NCBI GenBank assembly: GCA_022846075.1
Contig: AP025582.1
Span: 1-64,000, forward strand
DNA: 64,000 bases
From: Oscillospiraceae bacterium
GTDB taxonomy: Bacteria > Bacillota > Clostridia > Oscillospirales > Oscillospiraceae
Reading direction: 5' to 3'
The notes beneath the pieces were generated by a model. The model was not told the DNA's origin, did no database searches, and worked only from the letters and a program-made list of their open reading frames with translations. How positions within the stretch are numbered: the first letter of the stretch is position 1; each line of letters begins with the position of its first letter. Below are positions 35,588 through 43,017 of the stretch, piece by piece. The translations under genes and the position numbers were made by a program.

Positions 35588-35793
35588 TCACACAGGAGCA
35601 GATCGACCGTATCAACGCCCTGGCCCGGAAGTCCCGGACCCCCGAGGGCCTGACCGAGGCCGAGAAGGAAGAACAGGCCGCCCTCCGGGCGCAGTACGTG
35701 GCGGCGGTGCGGGAGAGCCTGACGGCCAACCTGGAGAACACCTACATCCAGGAGCCGGACGGCACCAAGCACAAGCTGGGGAAAAAAGAGTGA
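35584..35793 (+). CDS. DUF896 (YnzC-like) small protein
   Basis: A 69-residue helical protein with the family pattern ITQEQIDRINALARKSRTPE, then GLTEAEKEEQAALRAQYV and a C-terminus ending GTKHKLGKK. YnzC in Bacillus is a small SOS-region protein of unknown function. The ATG at 35584 overlaps the ylmH TGA (ATGA), suggesting translational coupling. A terminator follows directly. Confidence 0.88.
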   Translation: MITQEQIDRINALARKSRTPEGLTEAEKEEQAALRAQYVAAVRESLTANLENTYIQEPDGTKHKLGKKE

Positions 35794-35797
35794 ACAG

Positions 35798-35830
35798 AGA
35801 GCGGGCCCCCCAGGGGGCCCGCTCTTTCTT
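35798..35830. terminator. Terminator between DUF896 gene and antiporter
   Basis: Stem AGAGCGGGCCCCC and near-complement followed by TTTCTT. It ends 5 nt before the antiporter stop codon (minus strand) and may serve both genes, though the A-tract on the left is short. Confidence 0.75.
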
Positions 35831-35835
35831 CCGGT

Positions 35836-37035
35836 TCAGCCGCGGCGGCGGAGGAGCCGGGGGGCGGCCAGGTCCATGCCCATGGCCCCCAGGGGGGCGG
35901 TGATGAGGATGGCCAGGACGGCCACCGAGAGGATCAGCTTTCCGCAAGGCAGGCCGGCGGCCAGCGGCACGGACCCAATGGCGGCCTGGACGGTGGCCTT
36001 GGGCAGGTAGGCGATGACGCAGAAGAGCCGTTCCCGGGCCGACAGGGCGGTCCCAACAAGGCAGAGGAGCACCCCCACAGAGCGGATGGCCAGGGCCAGC
36101 AGGATCATGGCCAGGGCGGCGGGGCCGGCGGCCAGGGTATAGCGGACGTCCACCGCGGCGCCCACCAGGACGAAGAGGATGACCTCGGCCGCCAGCCACA
36201 GCTTTCCAAACTTTTCCGACAGCCGCCGGGAGACCTGGGGGTCGCTTTTCTGTCGGAGGACACAGGCCATGGCCATGACGGCAAGGAGGCCGGAGAGGGG
36301 CAGCTTGCCCGTCAGCCAGGTTTCCGCCGCCGTCAGGAGGAAGGCCGTGCCCAGCACCACGATGACCTTCATGCTGTTGCGCACCAGGTGACGGTGGACG
36401 TAGGCCGTCTCAAAAAACAGGGCCAGGAACAGGCCGGCGGCGGCCCCCAGCAGGACGCCCAGAAGGATGGAGAGGGGGATCCCGGCAAAATCCAGGAGGG
36501 AGGCGGGGCCCCCCTGGGCCATGCCCAGGAAGGTGGAGAAGAGGACCACCACAAATATGTCGTCCATGGAGGCCCCCGCCAGAATGAGCTGAGGGATATT
36601 TTTGTCCGTGCCCTGCCCCGTCTCCATGAGGTGGACCATCTTGGGCACCACCACGGCGGGAGAGACCGCCCCCAGAACGGAGCCCATGAGCCCGGCCTCC
36701 AGGGTGGTGATCCCCAGCAGGCGGGGGGCCAGGAGGGTGAAGGCCCCGATCTCACACAGGGCTGGGAGAAAGGACATGAGGGCGGCGGGCCGCCCCACCT
36801 GTTTCAGCCCCTCCAGGTCCAGGGAGAGCCCGGCCTTGATGAGAATGATAATGAGGGCCATTTTCCGCAGGTCGGCGGAGATGCCCAGGATGGACGGGTC
36901 CAGCAGGTCCAGGGCGAAGGGGCCCAGGACGATACCTGTGACCAGCATCCCGATGAGCCGGGGCAGCCGGAGCCGCTGGCAGAGCGCGGCCGCGGCCAGC
37001 CCCACAAGAAAGATCAGGGCGAGAGACGTCAGCAT
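35836..37035 (-). CDS. CPA-family cation:proton antiporter, fluoride-riboswitch controlled
   Basis: A 399-residue membrane protein with about 12-13 segments of the Na+/H+ exchanger (CPA1/CPA2) fold: LRLPRLIGMLVTGIVLGP near 22-39, the conserved loop near 150-160 with the paired acids in GASMDDIFVV (Asp-Asp), and the LVGAAVD segment near 286-292. Such proteins exchange Na+, K+ or another ion for H+; the leader, which reads as a fluoride riboswitch, suggests induction by fluoride and a role in tolerating it. It is transcribed alone, with its own promoter. Confidence 0.85.
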   Translation of the reverse strand: MLTSLALIFLVGLAAAALCQRLRLPRLIGMLVTGIVLGPFALDLLDPSILGISADLRKMALIIILIKAGLSLDLEGLKQVGRPAALMSFLPALCEIGAFTLLAPRLLGITTLEAGLMGSVLGAVSPAVVVPKMVHLMETGQGTDKNIPQLILAGASMDDIFVVVLFSTFLGMAQGGPASLLDFAGIPLSILLGVLLGAAAGLFLALFFETAYVHRHLVRNSMKVIVVLGTAFLLTAAETWLTGKLPLSGLLAVMAMACVLRQKSDPQVSRRLSEKFGKLWLAAEVILFVLVGAAVDVRYTLAAGPAALAMILLALAIRSVGVLLCLVGTALSARERLFCVIAYLPKATVQAAIGSVPLAAGLPCGKLILSVAVLAILITAPLGAMGMDLAAPRLLRRRG

Positions 37036-37054
37036 AAAAATCCTCCTTCAGACG

Positions 37055-37150
37055 CAAAAAAGCTGATGCTTTCTGCGACTGTAAAATCACAGAAGTCATC
37101 AGCTTTCAATCAGCGGTTCCGGTTGCCCGAGGGAGAACTTCATTCCCTTT
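37055..37150 (-). promoter_or_regulatory. Fluoride riboswitch (crcB motif) with terminator platform
   Basis: On the minus strand the leader begins AAGGGAATGAAGTTCTCCC, matching the crcB-motif P1/loop (GG-N-GAUG...CC), then AACCGGAACCGCTGATTG and AAAGCTGATGACTTCTGTG, matching the distal ...GCUGAUG-N-CUUCU strand. GAAGT in the first loop can pair with ACTTC in the last segment as the required pseudoknot. The same last segment is the 5' arm of an intrinsic terminator (37106 down to 37059, then a T-run), so ligand binding and termination are mutually exclusive. An ON switch for the antiporter is expected. Confidence 0.85.
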
Positions 37151-37156
37151 TTTATT

Positions 37157-37186
37157 ATTATATGCCCCGGACCGCCGGTTTGTCAA
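37157..37186 (-). promoter_or_regulatory. Promoter of the antiporter leader
   Basis: Minus strand: -35 TTGACA (37186-37181), 18-nt spacer, -10 TATAAT (37162-37157). The start site would be at about 37150, the first base of the aptamer. Confidence 0.85.
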
Positions 37187-37191
37187 GGCAG

Positions 37192-37602
37192 TCAGCTCTT
37201 GTTCCGCAGGAGGCTGATCCCGGCGCAGGTCAGCCCCAGGCCCATCAGGGAGAAGCCGGAGTGGAGGTCCAGCTTTCGCAGGGCGGAGAGTACGACGACG
37301 GCGACCCCCATCGCCAGGGCGACGGCCTTGAAGACAAGGTCGAGAACGCGGTCTATCTCGACCCGCCCGCCCCGCTGGGCCGGGACGGACCGGGCCTGGA
37401 GCAGCTCGTCCACCGAGACCCCGAAAAGCTCCGCCAGCCGGGGCAGGACGTTCACGTCCGGGCAGGAGATGTCCCGCTCCCACTTGGACACCGCTTTATC
37501 GGTGACCCCCATTTGTTCCGCCAGCTCCGCCTGGGTCATGCCCCGGCCTTTGCGCAGGGCCGCCAGCATGGCCCCCATAGTCATTTTCGTCGGCTGTTCC
37601 AT
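37192..37602 (-). CDS. XRE-family regulator with C-terminal membrane segments
   Basis: A 136-residue protein: helix-turn-helix in residues 12-67 (MTQAELAEQMGVTDKAVSKW, then CPDVNVLPRLAELFGVSVDEL), followed by two hydrophobic stretches (about 88-106 and 113-130). This HTH-plus-membrane arrangement is common in Firmicutes regulators that sense envelope state. Target genes are unknown; the nearest are the antiporter and the ECF sigma operon, which is divergent. Confidence 0.8.
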   Translation of the reverse strand: MEQPTKMTMGAMLAALRKGRGMTQAELAEQMGVTDKAVSKWERDISCPDVNVLPRLAELFGVSVDELLQARSVPAQRGGRVEIDRVLDLVFKAVALAMGVAVVVLSALRKLDLHSGFSLMGLGLTCAGISLLRNKS

Positions 37603-37782
37603 GTTGTATGTTCTCCTGTCCTGTGGATTTGGGCCGGGCTCTGGCCCCGGCGTCCTTGGTTCATCATACCACCATTTCCCCGGGAGAAAAACCGCCGGGG
37701 AGTAGAATGGGGTAGATTTTTAGTTGAGGGGTGAAAAAATACGCCCCGCTCAAACGTGTTATAGGTGAAGGGAGTTGAGCAA

Positions 37783-38253
37783 ATGGAGCTGTCCGAGCAA
37801 GAGATTCGCCGGGTGGTGGAGGCGTACAGCCCCATGCTCCTCCGGGCCGCGATGACACGGGTATCCACCCCAGCCGACGCGGAAGACGCGGTGCAGGACG
37901 TATTTGTCCGGCTGCTGACCAAGGCCCCCTGTTTCCGGGACGGGGAGCACGAGAAGGCGTGGCTGCTGCGCGCCACCCTGAACCGGGCCAGCGACCTGCG
38001 CCGGGGCCGGCGTGACGACGCCCCCCTGGACGAGGCCCTCGCCGTATCCGCTGAGGACAATGACGGCTCCCTCCTTTCCGCTGTCCGCGCCCTGCCCGAG
38101 GCGTACAGCGCCGTGATCCATTTCTATTACTACGAGGGCTATTCCATCCAAGAGATCGCCAGGCTGCTGGCGCTCCCCTCCCCCACCGTGGGGACCCGCC
38201 TGGCCCGTGGGCGCAAACGCCTGCGGGAACTATTGAAGGAGGACGACACATGA
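37783..38253 (+). CDS. ECF-type RNA polymerase sigma factor
   Basis: A 156-residue sigma-70 family protein with regions 2 and 4 only. Region 2 is near residues 15-70 (TPADAEDAVQDVFVRLL), region 4 near 100-150 (LPEAYSAVIHFYYYEGYSIQ, then EIARLLALPSPTVGTRLARG). ATG 37783 follows AAGGGAG by 8 nt. Its TGA overlaps the next gene's ATG, which encodes its likely anti-sigma/sensor partner. Regulon unknown. Confidence 0.88.
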   Translation: MELSEQEIRRVVEAYSPMLLRAAMTRVSTPADAEDAVQDVFVRLLTKAPCFRDGEHEKAWLLRATLNRASDLRRGRRDDAPLDEALAVSAEDNDGSLLSAVRALPEAYSAVIHFYYYEGYSIQEIARLLALPSPTVGTRLARGRKRLRELLKEDDT

Positions 38254-39035
38254 ACCGAAGGACCTACCGTGCCGAAGTGGATGCCGTTTCGTTCCGTCCC
38301 GACTTCCAGGAGCGGACGGTGGCGCGCCTGACCGCCCTGGCCCGAGAAAAGGAGAACGCGCCGATGAAAAAGTTCAATATGAGGACCGGCCTGATCGCCG
38401 CCGCCCTGGTGGCCGCCCTGGCCGTCACCGCTTCCGCCGCCGTGGCCCTGCTCAGCCCCAAACAGGTGGCCGAGGCGGTGGGAGACCCCGCCCTGGCCCA
38501 GGCCTTCCAGAGCGACGGGGCGGTAGCCATGGACGCCGCCGCCCGGGTGGGGGACTATGACGTCACCTTGGCGGGACTGGTCAGCGGCCAAGGGCTGTCC
38601 AGCCTGACCCAGGAGGTGGATACCGGCCGGACTTACGCCGTGCTGTCCGTCGCCGCCGCCGACGGCAGCCCCCTCACCGACGCCGCGGTGGGGCTCACCG
38701 CCAGTCCCCTGGTGGAGGGCTATCTCCCCTGGCAGGTCAACGCCTGGACCCTGGGCGGCGGATATTCCAGCTTCGCCCTGGACGGCCGGGTATACTATCT
38801 CTTCGCCTGCGACAGCCTGGAGGTCTTTGCCGACCACACCGTCTATCTGGCGGTCTACGCCGGGGAGCACCAGATCCCCTCCGCCGAGATCTTCGCCGTG
38901 GACGGGGAAGGGGCCATCTCCTACCAGGACGGGCAGGACGGGACCCTCTTTACCCTTCCTCTGGACCAGAGTAAGGCCGACCCGGCTCAGGCCGAGGCCC
39001 TAACGGGCACAGCCCCCATCTACCGGGGAAACTGA
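38250..39035 (+). CDS. Membrane-anchored anti-sigma-like protein
   Basis: A 261-residue protein with an N-terminal cytoplasmic part (residues 1-45), one membrane segment (about 47-69) and an outside domain rich in beta-strand signal. In this position after an ECF sigma gene it is likely the cognate anti-sigma or sensor (DUF4179-like layout), but no zinc-binding HxxxCxxC motif is present. It starts within the sigma stop codon (ATGA). Strong terminator downstream. Confidence 0.7.
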   Translation: MNRRTYRAEVDAVSFRPDFQERTVARLTALAREKENAPMKKFNMRTGLIAAALVAALAVTASAAVALLSPKQVAEAVGDPALAQAFQSDGAVAMDAAARVGDYDVTLAGLVSGQGLSSLTQEVDTGRTYAVLSVAAADGSPLTDAAVGLTASPLVEGYLPWQVNAWTLGGGYSSFALDGRVYYLFACDSLEVFADHTVYLAVYAGEHQIPSAEIFAVDGEGAISYQDGQDGTLFTLPLDQSKADPAQAEALTGTAPIYRGN

Positions 39036-39043
39036 GGGGGTAA

Positions 39044-39081
39044 AAAAACGGGGACTTCTCATTTGAGAAGTCCCCGTTTTT
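39044..39081. terminator. Bidirectional terminator after the ECF operon
   Basis: A 17-bp stem with ATTT loop (arms 39044-39060 and 39065-39081), flanked by A and T runs; shared with the DUF1294 gene on the other strand. Confidence 0.88.
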
Positions 39082-39101
39082 ATTTCCCGGGAAAGGATCG
39101 C

Positions 39102-39374
39102 TCATCGGGCCCGGAGGGCCAGCCAGACGCAGGCCCCGGCCTGGAGGAGCAGGATGGCGGGCAGGCCGAATTTGAAATACCAGTGCCGGGTCTTGTGGCG
39201 GAAGGCGTACATCCCCAGGATGGCCCCCGGGGCGCCGCCCAGCAGGGCCAGGAGGAAAAACCACTTTTCCGGTACCCGCCATTCCCCCCGGCGGGCCCGG
39301 CGTTTGTCCAGGCCCATGAGGAGGAAATCGGCCAGGCTCAGCGCCAGGCACCAGAGGACCACATACCGGATCAC
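39102..39374 (-). CDS. DUF1294 small membrane protein
   Basis: A 90-residue membrane protein of the DUF1294 family: FLLMGLDKRRARRGEWRVPE near 17-36 is the family's first conserved block, followed by LLALLGGAPGAILGMYAFRH and KTRHWYFKFGLPAIL. Function unknown. It starts at a GTG that overlaps the stop of the preceding gene (GTGA), so the two are translationally coupled. Confidence 0.85.
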   Translation of the reverse strand: MIRYVVLWCLALSLADFLLMGLDKRRARRGEWRVPEKWFFLLALLGGAPGAILGMYAFRHKTRHWYFKFGLPAILLLQAGACVWLALRAR

Positions 39375-40006
39375 AGCGGGTCCCGGATGACGAAGACCAG
39401 GGCCCCGCCCAGAGAGGTGGTATCGTGCCAGAGGCGGAAATCCACGGGGCGCTGGACCCCGTCGTCGGCCAAAATGACCCGGTTGCCCACCTGGCTCACG
39501 ATAAGGGACCAGTTACAGATGACCTCCCCCTCCCGCTCTCCGTAGCTGCGGTTCAAAAAGGCCACCGGGGCGTCCCGGTCCATGGCGTCGTCGATAAAGC
39601 CCTGGCACCGGTCGGCGGAGGGCCGCTTGGACCGGTCGGCGGGGATGTCCAGAACGTTGAAGACCAGGGGGTGCCCCGCAAAGTTGGTATAGGCGGTGAC
39701 GCCGTCCACAAAGTTGGAGAGGGTGAGCTGCTCCCGGCCCTCGGGGATGAGGAAATCCCACACCCTGGCCATCAGCTTTTCAAAGTCGGCCTGGGTGCGC
39801 CGGGTCCCGGGGGGATAGAGCGCCCAGAGGTTGGAGCGGGTGGCGGCCAGGTAGGAGAGGACCTCCGCCGCCACCACGGCGCCGCCCCGCAGCTGCCGCT
39901 GGGCGGGAGAGGGGAACCACTCGGTCCTGCCGCCGAAATAGATCTTCCCGTCGGAGCCATCGATGGCCACCAGCTCGGGGTGGCGGATGGCGGTTTTGCT
40001 GTTCAT
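39371..40006 (-). CDS. Hypothetical protein coupled to a DUF1294 gene
   Basis: A 211-residue soluble protein with no signal peptide and no domain I recognise. Conserved-looking features are FGGRTEWFPSPAQRQLRGGA near 23-42, an NFVDGVTAYTNF block near 97-108 and a C-terminal beta-rich part ending GGALVFVIRDP. AAGGAGG lies upstream of the ATG at 40006; the frame opens at 40036. It heads a two-gene unit with the DUF1294 gene. Confidence 0.7.
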   Translation of the reverse strand: MNSKTAIRHPELVAIDGSDGKIYFGGRTEWFPSPAQRQLRGGAVVAAEVLSYLAATRSNLWALYPPGTRRTQADFEKLMARVWDFLIPEGREQLTLSNFVDGVTAYTNFAGHPLVFNVLDIPADRSKRPSADRCQGFIDDAMDRDAPVAFLNRSYGEREGEVICNWSLIVSQVGNRVILADDGVQRPVDFRLWHDTTSLGGALVFVIRDPL

Positions 40007-40185
40007 GGGGAGACCTCCTTTTCTTTCGGATTTCAAAGTAACCCATATTATAGCGAAAAACGAAAGGCTTGTGAAGGGGCAAGAGGACCAATTCGGCCCC
40101 GAAAGGTGTGGGGTCTTGCCGTGGTTTTTCCAAAGGGAGGCCCGGCCCCCTTTGGAAAGGGCCCCGGAGGGCCGTCAACCTTCCC

Positions 40186-40214
40186 TTGTCTTTTCCCCCG
40201 CTTTCCGATATAAT
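40186..40214 (+). promoter_or_regulatory. Promoter of ychF
   Basis: -35 TTGTCT (40186-40191), 17-nt spacer, -10 TATAAT (40209-40214), 36 nt before the start codon. Confidence 0.7.
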
Positions 40215-40249
40215 ATATTGAAGAATTTTTCCGAAAGAGGGACAAGCGG

Positions 40250-41344
40250 ATGAAATTAGGTATTGTGGGCCTGCCCAACGTGGGCAAATCGACCCTGTTC
40301 AACGCCATCACCAACGCCGGCGCCGAGAGCGCCAACTACCCCTTCTGCACCATCGACCCCAACGTGGGCGTGGTGGCCGTGCCCGACCACCGGCTGGACT
40401 GGCTCAGCGAGTTCTACCACCCCAAAAAGACCACCCCCGCCGTCATCGAGTTCGTGGACATTGCCGGGCTTGTGAAGGGCGCCAGCAAGGGCGAGGGCCT
40501 AGGCAACAAGTTCCTGGCCAACATCCGGGAGTGCAGCGCCATCGTCCACGTGGTGCGCTGCTTCGACGACGAGAACATCATCCACGTGGAGGGCTCCACC
40601 GACCCCCTGCGGGACATCGGCATCATCGACATCGAGCTCATCATGGCCGACGTGGAGATGGTGGAGCGGCGCATCAAGAAGGCGGAGACCGCCGCCAAGG
40701 GGGACAGGAAGTTCCTCCGGGAGGCCGAACTCTTCACCCGGCTCAAGGACTGGCTCAACGACGGCAACTCCGCCCGGAGCTTCCCCTGTGACGACGCCGA
40801 CGACCAAGCCCTCATCGCCACCGCCGAGCTGCTGAGCCTGAAGCCCATCATCTACGCCGCCAACCTGGACGAGGACGGCTTCGCCGACTACGAGAACGTG
40901 CCCTACTACCAGCAGGTGGCCGAGGTGGCCGCCAAGGAAGGGGCTCAGGTCATTCCGGTCTGCGCCAAGCTGGAGTCGGAGATCGCCGAGCTGGACGACG
41001 GGGACAAAAAGGCCTTCCTGGAGGATCTGGGGATCCCCGAATCCGGCCTGGACCGGCTCATCAAGGCCAGCTACACCCTGCTGGGGCTTATCTCCTACCT
41101 CACCGGCGGCGAGGACGAGTGCCGGGCCTGGACCATCACCAAGGGAACCAAGGCCCCCCAGGCGGCGGGCAAGATCCACACGGACTTCGAGCGGGGCTTC
41201 ATCCGGGCGGAGGTCATCTCCTTTGAGGACCTCCAAAAGACCGGCTCCATGGCTGCCGCCAAGGAGAAGGGCCTTGTCCGCTCCGAGGGCAAGGAATATG
41301 TGATGAAGGACGGGGACATCGTATTGTTCCGGTTCAACGTCTGA
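40250..41344 (+). CDS. ychF: Redox-regulated ATPase YchF
   Basis: An OBG-family P-loop protein that hydrolyses ATP in preference to GTP and binds ribosomes. The 364-residue protein has G1 GLPNVGKST (6-14), G3 DIAG near 67-70, the altered G4 in YAANLDED near 202-209 that explains ATP preference, and the TGS-like C-terminal domain ending MKDGDIVLFRFNV. GAGGGACAAG lies upstream of the ATG. Its last 13 codons are repeated at 41472-41513 with only synonymous differences. Confidence 0.96.
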   Translation: MKLGIVGLPNVGKSTLFNAITNAGAESANYPFCTIDPNVGVVAVPDHRLDWLSEFYHPKKTTPAVIEFVDIAGLVKGASKGEGLGNKFLANIRECSAIVHVVRCFDDENIIHVEGSTDPLRDIGIIDIELIMADVEMVERRIKKAETAAKGDRKFLREAELFTRLKDWLNDGNSARSFPCDDADDQALIATAELLSLKPIIYAANLDEDGFADYENVPYYQQVAEVAAKEGAQVIPVCAKLESEIAELDDGDKKAFLEDLGIPESGLDRLIKASYTLLGLISYLTGGEDECRAWTITKGTKAPQAAGKIHTDFERGFIRAEVISFEDLQKTGSMAAAKEKGLVRSEGKEYVMKDGDIVLFRFNV

Positions 41345-41471
41345 CAGGACCCCGTAAAAGGGGTCCCCAAGGAAACCGTCAGGTTTCCTTGGGGAGAGGA
41401 GGAGCAAGGGAGCGGGCGGCGTTTTCCGCCGCAGGCGGGAAACGCAGCCAAGCGGACTTTGCGACGACGAG

Positions 41472-41513
41472 ATGAAGGATGGAGACATCGTTCTATTTCG
41501 CTTCAACGTATAA
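41472..41513 (+). pseudogene. Second, divergent copy of the ychF 3' end
   Basis: This segment encodes MKDGDIVLFRFNV and a stop, exactly the last 13 residues of ychF (41303-41344), but the codons differ at seven positions plus the stop (TAA instead of TGA), all synonymous. No ychF-like sequence precedes it. Between the copies lie hairpins: GACCCC/GGGGTC at 41347-41364, then CCCCAAGGAAACC and its complement at 41366-41395. Confidence 0.8.
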
Positions 41514-41520
41514 GAAAAAG

Positions 41521-41560
41521 AAAGAAGGGCCCGCCGGAGTGTTCCGGCGGGCCCTTCTTT
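41521..41560. terminator. Bidirectional terminator after the ychF locus
   Basis: An 18-bp stem (arms 41521-41538 and 41543-41560) with GTGT loop and A/T-rich ends, shared with the tryptophanase-like gene on the minus strand. Confidence 0.85.
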
Positions 41561-41579
41561 GTGGAGAGAGGCGGAGGAC

Positions 41580-42974
41580 TTATTTGAACATGGGGGTGTA
41601 GCTGCTGGTAAAGTGGGTGGTGGCGCCGTACCAGTCGGATTTGTCCATGCCCTTGAAGTTGGGGGAGCCGCTCTTGAACAGTTCGCCCAGGGTCTCGGCG
41701 ATCACGTCCATGTGGCTGTTGGTGTACACCCGGCGGGAGATAGCGATGCGCACCAGGTCGATCTCCGGGTAGTGGATGACGCCCTTGTCGTCCTTATAGG
41801 AGAAGGCGGAGGCCCCCAGCTCGGAGACCCGGATGCCCTCCTTCAGATAGAGGTCGGCGGCCAGGCACAGGCCGGGGAAATGCTCGGGGGCGATGTCGGG
41901 GTAGAACTTCCGGGCGTCGATGTACACGCCGTTGCCGCCCACGGGGCGGACATAGGGCACGCCGAACTCGTCCAGGCGTTCCCCAAGGTACTGGACCTGG
42001 CCGATGCGGCCCTTCAGGTAGCGGTAGTCGGAGCCCTCGTAGAGGCCCACGGCGATGGCGGCCAGGTCCCGGCCCGCCAGGCCGCCGTAAGTGGCGTGGC
42101 CCTCGTAGTTCATGTTGTCCACCCAGGCCACGTCGTACATGGACTGCTCCCGGCAGCAGAAGAAGCCGCCCATATTTACAAGGCCGTCCTTCTTGATGGA
42201 CATGAAGGCGTAGTCGAAGTAGGAGAACATCTCCAGGCAGATCTCCCGGATGGTCTTGTCCTGATAGCCCGGCTCCCGCTCCTTGATGAAGTAGGCGTTT
42301 TCGAAACAGCGGGCACAGTCGGCGATGTAGGCCAGGCCGTACTTGTGGGCGATCTCCCCGCAGGCCTTGATGTTGGCCATGGAAACGGGCTGGCCGCCGT
42401 TGGAGTTGCAGGTGACGATCATCTGCACCCAGGCGATGGAGTCCACCCCGTGCTCCTGGATGAAGGCCTCCAGCTTTTCCGTGCTCAGGTTGCCCTTGAA
42501 GGGGTGCTCGTGGATGGTGTCGTAGCCGGCGGGCTCCAGCAGGTCGATGGCGGTGACCCCGTGGATGATGGCGGCGGCCCGGGTGGAGTCGAAGGCCATG
42601 TTGGCCAGCACGTATTTGGCCTGGGGGCGCTTGGGGTAGAGCATCCGAGCCAGAAGCTGCTCGGCGGCCCGGCCCTGGTGGGTGGGGATGACGTACTGGA
42701 AGCCAAACAGGTCTTGAATGGCCTTCTCGTAGTCGTAGAAGCAGCGGTTGCCCACGTAGGACTCGTCGCCGGTCATGAGGGCGGCCCACTGCCGGTCGCT
42801 CATGGCGGAGGTGCCGGAGTCGGTGAGGCAGTCGATGTAGATGTCGTCGGCCTTGACCTTGAAGAGGTTGTAGCCCACGCCCTCCAGCACCTTGCGGCGG
42901 TATTCGGGGGTGGTCTCCTTCAGCATCTCCACGGACTTGATGCGGAAGGGCTCGGCGTACTTGCTGGAACTCAT
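41580..42974 (-). CDS. Tryptophanase / tyrosine phenol-lyase family PLP enzyme
   Basis: A 464-residue beta-eliminating lyase, which splits an aromatic amino acid to pyruvate, ammonia and the ring (indole or phenol). Visible motifs are EPFRIKSVE near 8-16, DCLTDSGTSAMSD near 48-60, PTHQGRAAEQ near 97-106, and the PLP lysine in FMSIKKDGLVNMGG near 257-270. At the positions that separate the two activities it has Asp (MAFDST), no Arg in RVSELG where tyrosine phenol-lyase has RSMERG, and His in THFTSSY, all as in E. coli tryptophanase; overall it is divergent from both. It follows an NhaC-type antiporter gene by 43 nt. Confidence 0.85.
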   Translation of the reverse strand: MSSSKYAEPFRIKSVEMLKETTPEYRRKVLEGVGYNLFKVKADDIYIDCLTDSGTSAMSDRQWAALMTGDESYVGNRCFYDYEKAIQDLFGFQYVIPTHQGRAAEQLLARMLYPKRPQAKYVLANMAFDSTRAAAIIHGVTAIDLLEPAGYDTIHEHPFKGNLSTEKLEAFIQEHGVDSIAWVQMIVTCNSNGGQPVSMANIKACGEIAHKYGLAYIADCARCFENAYFIKEREPGYQDKTIREICLEMFSYFDYAFMSIKKDGLVNMGGFFCCREQSMYDVAWVDNMNYEGHATYGGLAGRDLAAIAVGLYEGSDYRYLKGRIGQVQYLGERLDEFGVPYVRPVGGNGVYIDARKFYPDIAPEHFPGLCLAADLYLKEGIRVSELGASAFSYKDDKGVIHYPEIDLVRIAISRRVYTNSHMDVIAETLGELFKSGSPNFKGMDKSDWYGATTHFTSSYTPMFK

Positions 42975-43017
42975 AACGAAACACTCCTTTTCATATTGAG
43001 AGATACGGGGGCCGGGG

